This document shows, piece by piece, positions 1 to 8,464 of a DNA stretch of 64,000 nt. Every line of letters begins with the position of its first letter. The first letter of the stretch is position 1. Source of the stretch: Bacteroidales bacterium (GTDB taxonomy: Bacteria > Bacteroidota > Bacteroidia > Bacteroidales > Bacteroidaceae); contig SUXS01000011.1 in the NCBI GenBank assembly GCA_015060865.1, positions 1-64,000 of the forward strand, in the 5' to 3' direction. A program made the position numbers and the translations under genes. The notes beneath the pieces were generated by a model, which did no database searches, was not told the origin of the DNA, and was given only the letters and a program-made list of their open reading frames with translations.

Positions 1-331
1 ATCGATTGTAAAGTATTTATAGGATTAAAAAACTAACCAGTCAACCTAGTATAGGAATAAGACCAAATCGTGTAAACCTGTTATAGGGATTAACCTCTAA
101 ACTGACAACCTAAATCAGGAAACTACAAAAACACTAAATTATGTGTGCAATTTTTACACATGCACCAAAATCGGTACAAACATGCAATAGAATCAGTACA
201 TGCATGTACCGCGCAAAACGCAAGGCTCCGGCAAATTCATCAGAGCCTTTTGATAAAATTATCAGAGCCTTTCGTTAGAAAAAATCTCTTTGTCTGATTT
301 TCCCTATGTAGCTTTAAAGCACTTTACCCAG

Positions 332-476
332 ATAGGTTTTCCGGCTGTCCTTGTAGCGGACAATGTACTGATTATTAATTGATAAACAAGGACAACCCGA
401 GGGCAGCCCAGGTTGTCCTCGTTTGCTGATTGGTATACAGTGTGTTATGCCTTGCAAGGACAGCCGGACAACCTAT
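332..476. repeat. Nested inverted repeats
   Basis: The outer arms at 332-353 and 455-476 are inverted copies of about 22 nt with one mismatch (core CCGGCTGTCCTTG). Inside them a second hairpin pairs 385-397 with 411-423 (core AGGACAACC / GGTTGTCCT) around a 13-nt loop. The inner and outer arms share the word AAGGACA, so alternative pairings are possible. The function is unknown; an RNA structure, a binding site or the remnant of a small mobile element would all fit. Confidence 0.6.
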
Positions 477-863
477 TCCGCAACATCTGTTATATATGGA
501 CGTTTGGGGAGAAAATACTTTTTCGTCGTCGTTAACGTTATCGTACACGCTCCGCGTGTCCTGCTCTAAAACATTAAAAATAATTCACATTTCATAATCG
601 TAATTCAAAATTAAACCGTACATTTGCATATTCTCGCGCCGATACCTTAATTCATTTGTGTGGGTTAAGGTGGCAGGGCGGGGATGACATAATGGAAAAG
701 GCGTTTACTTGACGCTTTGGTTTGACGTCCTTAGAACTTCGCAACTTCTTTAAGATTTGTCAAAAACAAAGCAACGGTGAATGTCTCATGGGTATGTTTT
801 TGCACTCCTTTGTTATATTGGTCGTGATGATTGGTATAATGTAAGGTGCGTATATACATATCG

Positions 864-961
864 GCGTGAGGCTTCGCGTTGCTCGTTTCGACAAATCGGG
901 CAATGCGAAGGCCTTAAGGACGTGGAGCGAGCAACGAGTGACTGGCTTCACGCTTTTTTTT
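864..961 (+). terminator. Long hairpin with T-run before the lipoprotein operon
   Basis: GCGTGAGGC (864-872) pairs with GCTTCACGC (945-953), and inner arms GTTGCTCG (878-885) and CGAGCAAC (928-935) pair perfectly. A run of eight T follows at 954-961. This is the form of an intrinsic terminator on the plus strand, 60 nt before the first lipoprotein gene. It either ends an upstream small transcript or acts as an attenuator of the operon. Confidence 0.6.
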
Positions 962-1021
962 ATACTATAAACGGAACTATAGTTTGCCATTTGAGGCCAG
1001 TGGCACGTATAAACACATAGA

Positions 1022-1573
1022 ATGATTATGAAACGTATGAAAAGTTTCTTTCAGAAGAGCGGTCTTCTGATGATGGTCATGGGCATGGCATTCGTGTCAT
1101 GCAGTGAAGATGACAACAACGGAACAGAGATTCCGGGACAGGATGAGGGCAAGAAGCCTGCAGCTGTAGTCTTCGAGTACACCAACGTAGAGACTGCCGA
1201 CATTATCGAGTATTGCGACATCGTTGTGGAGTATAACGATGGCAGTGGCGTGAAGACCGAAACTGTCACTACCACCGAGTGGAAGAAGACCTTTACTACC
1301 AATCTCCCCTGCACCTACACCTTCAAGAAGACTGTGACACTGAAGGTCGACAAGGATATGGCTGCAGCCGAGAAGATTAGCTATATCAAGAACGGCCATA
1401 TCTACAAGTATACTATCGTGGATACTGATGGGAAAAGTGTGAACAAGACTGGCGGTTCCTCACATGTAGGTACGGCAACCTCGGCGGGCAGCAAAATTGC
1501 CGAAGGCATTACCAAAGGCAGCCTCAATATTGCCAATACATACACCTTCAATGCGGAGGGTAGTTTGAAGTAG
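1022..1573 (+). CDS. Small lipoprotein of unknown function
   Basis: This encodes a 183-residue predicted lipoprotein. The N-terminus has basic residues, a hydrophobic stretch and a lipobox-like AFVSC, followed by an acidic SEDDNN tract typical of surface-exposed Bacteroidetes lipoproteins. The rest is Thr- and Lys-rich and probably beta-structured; I recognise no domain. An alternative start at 1028 (MKRMKSFF) is equally plausible. It is the first gene of a five-gene plus-strand run ending at 7919, with a 35-nt gap to the next gene. Nothing in the sequence gives a biochemical role. Confidence 0.8.
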   Translation: MIMKRMKSFFQKSGLLMMVMGMAFVSCSEDDNNGTEIPGQDEGKKPAAVVFEYTNVETADIIEYCDIVVEYNDGSGVKTETVTTTEWKKTFTTNLPCTYTFKKTVTLKVDKDMAAAEKISYIKNGHIYKYTIVDTDGKSVNKTGGSSHVGTATSAGSKIAEGITKGSLNIANTYTFNAEGSLK

Positions 1574-1608
1574 ACATTCACAAAAATGATAATAGACAAT
1601 AAGAATCT

Positions 1609-3810
1609 ATGAAAAGAAATTTCAAATTAAATGCTTTCTTGATGGCATTGTTGAGTACATTGCTCTTTTCTTGCCAAGAAAGCTTGGATGATCAAGGGGA
1701 ATGGTATGTTCCCGGTGAGTATCATTACTCTTTGTGTGTCCCTAATGCGAACGATGAAATACAGGTTGTACTGGATAGTATAAGCTCTCCTATCAAGAGT
1801 ATCGGAGCCTGCCCTGATTGGGCATCGGTAACAGTGTCATCAAGCACACAAGGTAATCATCCAATTATATGTATTGCATTAAAGGATTGTGGACCAGGAG
1901 TGATGAACGAGGCTGATGTAGAGATATTCTCGGAAAAGAACGACAAAGTTTCATTGTCGCTTAAACAAAGCATCTATATCACCGATAATGAGAACTCCTC
2001 AGATGAGTTTCTTACAGATTGGGAAAACGTGAAGTATGTCAGCATCTATTCTGACCGTTCATACCAGTTGGTTCCTACCCCTTGGGCAGATGAGACGATT
2101 ACCACGTTGCCAGAGTATATACGCTATGACGTAAAGCAAAAGGATGGTTGGGAAATGGCTTTCTCGTTTTTGAATAGAGAAACATTTGATGATTGTAATT
2201 ATTTTGCCTTGTACAACCGCTACCTTGGTATACTACGTGTGTTTCTCTATGTGACGAACACTACGACAAATGGCTCGGAGTATTCTTTCGAGGTAGACAT
2301 GGGATCCATGCTGAAAAACAACAAGTACCCCTTCTACCATTCGTTGGCCTATGGTATTCCATCCAATCATCACTCGTTGCCCAACAATGTGAATCTTTTA
2401 GGTAATGGTATACCTTCACAGTTCACCTTCAAATCGTTCTTCTCACCCTATATTGCCATGTCCTCTACGGCTCTGAGCAAAGGATGGACAGCTTTCGATA
2501 TTGATGCATCGGCCTATTGTCCTAAAGGCAAGAATTGGCTTGAATCTGGTGAACAGATACAGATAGCTTGTCGTACGGAGTTGAGCCAATCAATATCATT
2601 GGCAGGAAGCCTATCGGCTAATATCTCAGGCAAATATTCTTCAGCAGAGCAGAGTGCGTCGGCAGCAAGCGGAGTGAGCAGTATGCTCTCTACTTTAGGT
2701 GCTCTTGCAGGTGATGTGCAAAATTCTGCATTAGCGGCTATAGAACAGCAAGTGACAGGAAATCCCTTGGATACCTATTTTTATTATGCTGGGGTTGCTT
2801 GTAATGTGGCAGCTTTTGCGTATGACTTTATCACTGAGAACCCGTACGAGGAGCATGTCATAGATTCTATGCCTGGCAAGATAGAAATGAGTATGACGGG
2901 GGATATAGAATTGTCGGGGTATATCAAAAGTCTCGCCTCTAATGGAATTTCTCCCATCACCCTAAAGGGGAGTACCATAAAGAGTGCTAATCCAAATTCA
3001 AACTTTGGCAAGGGGGTATGGGGAATCACAACAGATCCTGTAATCTATGTACTGAATGATTGTATGGTGGGCGATGCAAGTCATTTAAACTTGGTTGTTA
3101 ATGGTAACGGCACCTATGGCAACTCTGATGTTGAGGACTATCACCTGCGAATGGTATCATTTTTAGACCCTCAAAGTGTAGATGGCGTAGAAGGTGTGGT
3201 CATCAATAATGAGATATTTCCGGATGCATCGGATATAAAAGTAACATATAGCTATGGCGTATATCCAGATATACCCAAAGGTCATACAACAAAATATGCA
3301 TCTTTATTAGGTCTCTCTCGGCCAACGCTAAAAATAGTGGAGGGGACGGAAAAGTTTGTTTGGCGCTCCAAGAATGGAAATAATAAAATGAAGTATGTTG
3401 AGGTTCCTCATACACAAATCATGTCAAAAAAACTGGATGAGACTGAAGATAATTGTAAAGTCGTAAAGCAGGCTGGCGCCGACTACTCTTATTATGGAAA
3501 AGTGGTGAACTGCGAAGGGAAGAACTTTATTATGGAGCCACAGGTTTATCTTCCCATCAAAAAAACGAGTCAGGGCACAGTCCTGTGTGATGGTGAGATT
3601 CCCGATTTCGTAGTGTTGGTGAATTTGTCATTCAAGTCGAACGGACGCACTTTTGTGTTCAGCCAACGTTACTTGCCTGAGGTTAAAATGGTTAGTTGTA
3701 AAAGCACCAATTACTTAGAATACTTAGAGAATTGTTGCGAATTCATTGATTATCCTCGGGAAGATGCACAGAAGGCTCAGGATATACTTAAATATATATA
3801 TATTAAATAA
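1609..3810 (+). CDS. Large lipoprotein with BACON-like N-terminus
   Basis: This is a 733-residue predicted lipoprotein: a basic start (MKRNFK), a hydrophobic segment and lipobox LFSC. Residues about 55-125 look like a BACON-type beta-sandwich (a Trp, then an S/T-rich strand pattern ending in a repetitive L-x-L-K-Q strand), but this is a pattern impression. The middle (roughly residues 325-400) is Ala/Ser-rich and helical, with a short hydrophobic stretch near 393-405. The C-terminal third looks beta-rich. I cannot assign a family. It is separated from the next start by only 10 nt, so co-transcription is likely. It may be an outer-surface component of the same system as the binding proteins and protease downstream. 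Confidence 0.75.
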   Translation: MKRNFKLNAFLMALLSTLLFSCQESLDDQGEWYVPGEYHYSLCVPNANDEIQVVLDSISSPIKSIGACPDWASVTVSSSTQGNHPIICIALKDCGPGVMNEADVEIFSEKNDKVSLSLKQSIYITDNENSSDEFLTDWENVKYVSIYSDRSYQLVPTPWADETITTLPEYIRYDVKQKDGWEMAFSFLNRETFDDCNYFALYNRYLGILRVFLYVTNTTTNGSEYSFEVDMGSMLKNNKYPFYHSLAYGIPSNHHSLPNNVNLLGNGIPSQFTFKSFFSPYIAMSSTALSKGWTAFDIDASAYCPKGKNWLESGEQIQIACRTELSQSISLAGSLSANISGKYSSAEQSASAASGVSSMLSTLGALAGDVQNSALAAIEQQVTGNPLDTYFYYAGVACNVAAFAYDFITENPYEEHVIDSMPGKIEMSMTGDIELSGYIKSLASNGISPITLKGSTIKSANPNSNFGKGVWGITTDPVIYVLNDCMVGDASHLNLVVNGNGTYGNSDVEDYHLRMVSFLDPQSVDGVEGVVINNEIFPDASDIKVTYSYGVYPDIPKGHTTKYASLLGLSRPTLKIVEGTEKFVWRSKNGNNKMKYVEVPHTQIMSKKLDETEDNCKVVKQAGADYSYYGKVVNCEGKNFIMEPQVYLPIKKTSQGTVLCDGEIPDFVVLVNLSFKSNGRTFVFSQRYLPEVKMVSCKSTNYLEYLENCCEFIDYPREDAQKAQDILKYIYIK

Positions 3811-3820
3811 CTTAATCCGT

Positions 3821-4741
3821 ATGAAAACATTAAAATCTTATATAGTTATAGCAGTAGGTACACTTGCTATGATTGCATGTTCTCCTAACAATGAGGATAT
3901 TCCCGAGATTCCGCAGGAAGAACAGCCAGAACAAGGTGATGTAACCACCTATGATCAAGTAAAGTTTCTACAAAACAATATCGTAGAAGTTGACTCATTG
4001 GGCAATTTTGTACAACGTGTCAATGGTGCTCCACTAAACTCAGCCGACACTACCGAACTCTATATCGGCGTGGCCGACTTGTCTGATGCGGCTGCGATGT
4101 TTCAAGGCTGGTTGTCGCCCGATACAGAGGTGAACCTATCGGCTCCCTCTACCATAGATATGGAGGCCGGGCTGAAAGATGAGGAAGGTCAACTGCAAGA
4201 GACGGTCTATTTCAAGGTAGTAGACGAATCTCCTACATTGGCCGAAGTAACCTTTGCCAAAGGAACAGTGATGAAACATGTGTCTAAGATAATCTTTATC
4301 AAGGATTCTGCATGGCCAGAGAATGACGAATCTCCTTATATGGTGGGAGATTTTGAGACCCGCGATACTTGGAATGAAGGAAAACATTGGTGGCTATGTA
4401 TTCGAGAGGCTAAGAAAGGAGTTTCTGGCATGATGATGTACATTAGCTATCATGCCTGGGAACCTGATATATTAGATGGGAGTAGTGTTTGGGCCTCACC
4501 AGGACTGGCAAAGGAAGCCTCTGAAATACTAAGAGGAAATTGGGATTCTTATGTGGCATTTTTTAAAGAAGCAGACCGCACATTAGATAGTAGTTTCTAT
4601 TGGATAAACGATTATACTTATAGCGTTTTTGTCTTCAATCAATATGCCATCAAGTTGTCTAGTGGAGAGATTGATTGGTTTGATTGTCTTTACCGTAGTC
4701 CTCGCAAACATTTTATTCAGTTAAGAACCTTTGGACTTTAA
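3821..4741 (+). CDS. Lipoprotein of unknown function
   Basis: A 306-residue predicted lipoprotein starting at MKTLKSY, with lipobox AMIAC and an acidic, Pro-rich spacer (residues about 21-45) that suggests surface display. The reading frame is open upstream to 3746, but that part overlaps the preceding gene. The 3821 start gives a proper signal peptide and lies 10 nt after the previous stop. The C-terminal half is rich in Trp and Tyr, as in ligand-binding or carbohydrate-binding folds. I do not recognise the family. It is part of the five-lipoprotein run. Confidence 0.75.
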   Translation: MKTLKSYIVIAVGTLAMIACSPNNEDIPEIPQEEQPEQGDVTTYDQVKFLQNNIVEVDSLGNFVQRVNGAPLNSADTTELYIGVADLSDAAAMFQGWLSPDTEVNLSAPSTIDMEAGLKDEEGQLQETVYFKVVDESPTLAEVTFAKGTVMKHVSKIIFIKDSAWPENDESPYMVGDFETRDTWNEGKHWWLCIREAKKGVSGMMMYISYHAWEPDILDGSSVWASPGLAKEASEILRGNWDSYVAFFKEADRTLDSSFYWINDYTYSVFVFNQYAIKLSSGEIDWFDCLYRSPRKHFIQLRTFGL

Positions 4742-4771
4742 TAAAGGGTGATGTTTATTAACCCTCTAATA

Positions 4772-5791
4772 ATGAAATGTTTCAATGTCTTTAGACTATG
4801 TGTATCCGTGTGTGCCCTATGGGCATGCACGGATATTGAACATATAGACACACCATCGCCTGGGCAGAAGGTTTGTGTCCTCTTTGCACCGAATGGTTTG
4901 GGTGACAATGGATATAATGACCAGATACTTCGGGGAGTGGTGCAATTTGCCAATAATGACGAGTTTGCCAATGTAGAGGTGGATTACTATAACCCGATGT
5001 CATTGAACGACGGTGTGCGCATCATTGATGAATGGTGCGATACGACCCTTGAAGAAAAGAATAGTCTGCTGGTGTTGGCCAGTGCAATCTATAAAGATTC
5101 CCTCACGAGCCGATTGCAGAGAAAGCCTTTGGATACCTCATGCCGACAGGTGCTGATGTTCGAAACGGATGAGGTGAATCTACCGAGTGTAACGACCTTC
5201 AATATGTCGATGTATGGTGTGGCCTATATGGCTGGTGCTGTAGCCAACGAAATGCGCTCAAAACCTCTGATAGCATTGGCCAATCGGGAGGATGAGGTGA
5301 TGACCGTCGTTGCCGATGGATTTAAGGCTGGATTCAATGCCTATAACGATGAGAAAAGAGCGGTGGATGCCGTCTACTTGTCTGATGCAGGAGATGGATA
5401 TGCCATGGCCGACTCGGTGTATCGATTGATGCATGACTGGAGTATGCACTATAGTTTTATATTTCCAGTGATGGGTGGCTCCAACATGGGGGTATTCAGG
5501 TATTTGCGTGAATATCCTCATGGGGTCTCTACGGTGGGGACGGATGTAGACCAGAGTCATCTTTGTAACCCCATGGTGGGCTGTATGGTAAAACATATTG
5601 GTTGGGTGGTAGAGGAGTATCTGGAGAGGTGGACGGCGGGCGAAGAACTGCCCAAACACGTATTGTATGGCTTGGAGAGTGGCTATGTGGATTGGGTGCC
5701 ATCGTACAATTTTGAAGGAGTGTTTGATGAAACACTGATACGTGCGAGAATGGAAGCCATAGAAAAAGAACGAAACTATGGGATGGAATAA
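4772..5791 (+). CDS. BMP/PnrA-like substrate-binding lipoprotein
   Basis: This encodes a predicted lipoprotein of 339 residues (lipobox ALWAC) that resembles the basic membrane protein (BMP, PnrA) class of type-1 periplasmic-binding proteins. Family-like features include the early GLGDNGYNDQ segment, the DAGDGYAMADSVYRL segment and a late VGTDVDQS motif (compare the GxDxDQ of BMP proteins). In that family such proteins bind purine nucleosides or similar ligands, but no permease or ATPase is encoded nearby, so it may sense rather than import. Earlier starts at 4748 (GTG) and 4751 exist; 4772 gives the best signal peptide. Its last 14 nt overlap the start of the next gene, which implies coupled translation. 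Confidence 0.75.
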   Translation: MKCFNVFRLCVSVCALWACTDIEHIDTPSPGQKVCVLFAPNGLGDNGYNDQILRGVVQFANNDEFANVEVDYYNPMSLNDGVRIIDEWCDTTLEEKNSLLVLASAIYKDSLTSRLQRKPLDTSCRQVLMFETDEVNLPSVTTFNMSMYGVAYMAGAVANEMRSKPLIALANREDEVMTVVADGFKAGFNAYNDEKRAVDAVYLSDAGDGYAMADSVYRLMHDWSMHYSFIFPVMGGSNMGVFRYLREYPHGVSTVGTDVDQSHLCNPMVGCMVKHIGWVVEEYLERWTAGEELPKHVLYGLESGYVDWVPSYNFEGVFDETLIRARMEAIEKERNYGME

Positions 5792-7919
5792 AAGCATATT
5801 CGTATGGGTGATGTCGCTGGTGTTGTGCGTATCGTGCAACAAGGAGCAGGGGATATTGCCCGAAGATACCATGCAATGGGAAACACGCAAGGTGGCTGTA
5901 GTATTGCCCATGCAGAATGGACTTGACAAACATTGGAGGCGCACGTTGAACCAATGTGCCGAAGACTTGAAGCAGGCCTTTGCCATGCAGCAGAGAGGTA
6001 TAGCCTTGGAATATGAATGGTATGACGAGGATAGTGAGGACTTGGAGCAACTGGCCGATGAACTATCGAAGCGTAAGGAGGTGGTGGGCGTAATAGGTGG
6101 GTATCATTCGGATAATGCCAAGAAGTTGGCTTCGAGATTCTGCCGTTCACAGGTAAAAAAGACTTTCTTTACCTTGGCTACAACCGAAGAATTGGTACGT
6201 GGCTTCTCCTCGGCTGGCTGTTTGTGGGCAATGACGGAGACGGACATCGCCCAGTGTGAAGTTTTGTTGGCAAAAGCATATGCTTATGGAGCAAAAAGCG
6301 TAGGCTTGATTGCCGATGGAAGTTCCTTGTATGGGAAAACCTTCGTGGATTGGTTTGCCTTTCAAGCTAAGGAGATGGGGATGGAAGTAACAGGTATCTA
6401 TGATTATGCGCATAGCAGTGTGGATAAGGAAGCTGCGAAAGCTGCGGCATCAGGAACCAATTTCTTGATCTGTGCACCCAATGATATTGAAGGTATTCGC
6501 AAGATACAGGAAGCCATGCATAGACAAGCAGCGGGAGGTCTTCCCATACCAAGATGTCTATACTCTGATATCGCCTATGGTGCCGATGTTGTCAAGCTAT
6601 TGGGGGCATCGGCTAATGGACTGGAAGGTGTATGCGTAGGGGCTGATCCTGAGAGCGGATTTGATGTCTGTTACGAAACAACTTATGGAGAGCAGGCTAC
6701 CAACGGGGAGGCACAAGTGTATGATGCTGCAATGATGGTAGGCTATGGATGTTATCTGCAACTGCTACATGAGCATTTATATGATAAACAATTGGCACTT
6801 GACGAAGCACTCAAGATATTAGTTGACGGACGTGGTGATTATCAGCATACATGGTCGACAAAGGGTATGAGCGATTTTATTACGGAACTGACACAAGGGA
6901 AGACACCTGACCTAAGAGGTGTTTCTGGCACTTTGGATTTTGACAAGAAAGTATATACTAATATTTTGAATAGCATATATCATCATTATATGGTATATGA
7001 TGGGCAATACATTATATTGGATTATAATGCGAGTAACAGTTCGGAACGAACCAGTGAGACCTTAGCTGGATGGAATTGGAAAAACGACCGAATGCAAGAA
7101 TTGGAAGAATGTACTTCAACTGATTATACCTATCCTGCGCTGCATGAGAGGTGGGCACTTTTAGTGGCAAGTTCTTCTGGATGGAACAATTATCGCCATC
7201 AGGCAGATGTGTACTATATGTACCAGTTGTTGCGTGGCTATGGATATGAGGATGACCATATAGTCCTTATTGCAGAAGATGACATTGCCTATAACAAGAA
7301 CAATCCGAATCAAGGAATGGTAAATATCCATCTCGGTGGATCAAATGTATATGAAGACTTGACTATAGATTATCATCCCTCAGAGTTGGTGCCCGAGGAT
7401 GTAAAGTCTATCTTGTGTGGAGAAGAGAGCGAACGATTGCCTCATGTGATTTCGGCTGATGAGGATGATAATGTCTTCTTCTTTTGGAGCGGACACGGTA
7501 TTCCTGAACACCTGATGTGGCTGAACAATAGAAGGGGGCTTTCGAGAGAACTAGCCCAAGAGATATTTGCATCCATGCACGAAAAGAAATGCTACAGAAA
7601 ACTATTGTGCCTGATAGAAACATGCTATAGTGGTAGCGTGTTTGATGCTGTAGAGGGATTGCCTGGCATACTCGCTATTACTGCAGCTAATGCCAATGAA
7701 ACATCTAAAGCCGATGTGTATAATTGTGATTTAGAGGTTTGGATGTCAAACCGTTTTACACTGACGTTTCAGGATTGCATAGTAAAGAATCCATCCATTA
7801 CTATGCGCGAGCTATATTACCGCTTATTCAATAACACCGTAGGATCGCACGTCACGGTATTCAACGAAGAGAACTACGGCAATATGTACACCAATACGAT
7901 GCGCGAATTCTTAGAATAA
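5778..7919 (+). CDS. Periplasmic-binding domain fused to legumain-like C13 protease
   Basis: A 713-residue predicted lipoprotein (lipobox CVSC) with two parts. Residues about 35-430 look like a type-1 periplasmic-binding (LivJ-like receptor) domain, with the recognisable segments VAVVLPMQNG, VVGVIGGYHS and SVGLIADGSSLYGK. Residues about 457-713 closely resemble eukaryotic legumain (family C13): a WALLVASSSGWNNYRHQAD start, a DDIAY segment, a WSGHG motif with the predicted catalytic His573, and an ETCYSGS motif with the predicted nucleophile Cys616, then an ITAANANE stretch matching legumain's TTAANP. Both catalytic residues are present, so activity is plausible. In legumain the specificity is for Asn or Asp; whether this holds here is unknown. 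The gene overlaps the BMP-like gene by 14 nt. The architecture suggests ligand-controlled proteolysis at the cell envelope (inference). Confidence 0.85.
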   Translation: MGWNKSIFVWVMSLVLCVSCNKEQGILPEDTMQWETRKVAVVLPMQNGLDKHWRRTLNQCAEDLKQAFAMQQRGIALEYEWYDEDSEDLEQLADELSKRKEVVGVIGGYHSDNAKKLASRFCRSQVKKTFFTLATTEELVRGFSSAGCLWAMTETDIAQCEVLLAKAYAYGAKSVGLIADGSSLYGKTFVDWFAFQAKEMGMEVTGIYDYAHSSVDKEAAKAAASGTNFLICAPNDIEGIRKIQEAMHRQAAGGLPIPRCLYSDIAYGADVVKLLGASANGLEGVCVGADPESGFDVCYETTYGEQATNGEAQVYDAAMMVGYGCYLQLLHEHLYDKQLALDEALKILVDGRGDYQHTWSTKGMSDFITELTQGKTPDLRGVSGTLDFDKKVYTNILNSIYHHYMVYDGQYIILDYNASNSSERTSETLAGWNWKNDRMQELEECTSTDYTYPALHERWALLVASSSGWNNYRHQADVYYMYQLLRGYGYEDDHIVLIAEDDIAYNKNNPNQGMVNIHLGGSNVYEDLTIDYHPSELVPEDVKSILCGEESERLPHVISADEDDNVFFFWSGHGIPEHLMWLNNRRGLSRELAQEIFASMHEKKCYRKLLCLIETCYSGSVFDAVEGLPGILAITAANANETSKADVYNCDLEVWMSNRFTLTFQDCIVKNPSITMRELYYRLFNNTVGSHVTVFNEENYGNMYTNTMREFLE

Positions 7920-7941
7920 GCCATCCGTTGTGCATAAAGAT

Positions 7942-7997
7942 ACTCTATAAGGTCTCAGAAGAATAGGCGTAGACGTACTGAGGAGGTCTTATAGAGT
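7942..7997 (+). terminator. Hairpin after the lipoprotein operon
   Basis: ACTCTATAAG (7942-7951) pairs with CTTATAGAGT (7988-7997), and inner arms CTCAG (7954-7958) and CTGAG (7978-7982) pair as well. It lies 22 nt after the protease stop codon. There is no clean T-run, so it may be a weak terminator or an mRNA-stabilising hairpin. Confidence 0.45.
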
Positions 7998-8403
7998 TGT
8001 CTTGTTCGCAAAAAGTCCCTATAGTATATTGTCCTGTCCTTGTCCTCTTTCCGCCCAATCCCCAAGCCAGCCAAAAAGAACGCAGCCATGAACGATTAGG
8101 AAAAAGCAAGGCGTCAGCAAGAAATAGGGAACGGATGACAATCTGCCACGAGAGCAGAGAAGTCTATACTTCCGATTTCAACACCGCGTAAGCAAACTGC
8201 AGGGTTTGCCTTACAATCTGCTACAAGATTTTTGTACAGGATTTATGTTTGTTTCGTTCGGCTTAGCTCCGCTTTCTTCCTCTTCGCTCGGTATAGCTCG
8301 TGCAAGCACGGCTCTACACTCACTCATTCGTCAGTTGCACTATCTTTAGTGCTTGCTACGCAGGCCCAGAAATTAGGCTGCGCCTCAGAAATATTCAAAT
8401 AAA
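7998..8403. other. Non-coding gap before potD-like gene
   Basis: I see no convincing gene here. Short open frames lack homology and start signals. The stretch around 8245-8360 has the TTCGCTCGGTATAGCTC-like low-information sequence often seen between genes in this genome (compare 42640-42780). An imperfect palindrome around GTGCAAGCAC lies near 8310. Confidence 0.5.
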
Positions 8404-8435
8404 TTTGATATTTCGTTCGGCTTGCACTAATTTTG
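8404..8435 (+). promoter_or_regulatory. Bacteroidetes promoter for potD-like gene
   Basis: TTTG (8404-8407), a 20-nt spacer and TAATTTTG (8428-8435) match the Bacteroidetes -33/-7 consensus. The extended box CTTGCACTAATTTTG is identical to that of mutS2. Confidence 0.75.
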
Positions 8436-8464
8436 TCGCTCTAAATTAAAAGAAAAGTAAAACA

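Larger units (their letters stand above)
1..1021. other. Gene-free leader region with hairpins
   Basis: I see no credible coding sequence in this kilobase. It is AT-rich and carries nested inverted repeats (332-476), a short duplicated phrase ATCAGAGCCTTT near 240-275, a possible promoter -7 box TACATTTG at 619-626 without a good -33 box, and a strong terminator-like hairpin at 864-961. It may be the untranslated leader of the lipoprotein operon that follows, or an intergenic gap with a small RNA. Confidence 0.5.

Noticed and set aside
781-1020. 79-codon open frame upstream of the lipoprotein operon
   Set aside because: It runs through the terminator hairpin and has no family features.
7997-8191. 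64-codon open frame after the protease gene
   Set aside because: No signal, no recognisable domain, and it starts in the hairpin arm.
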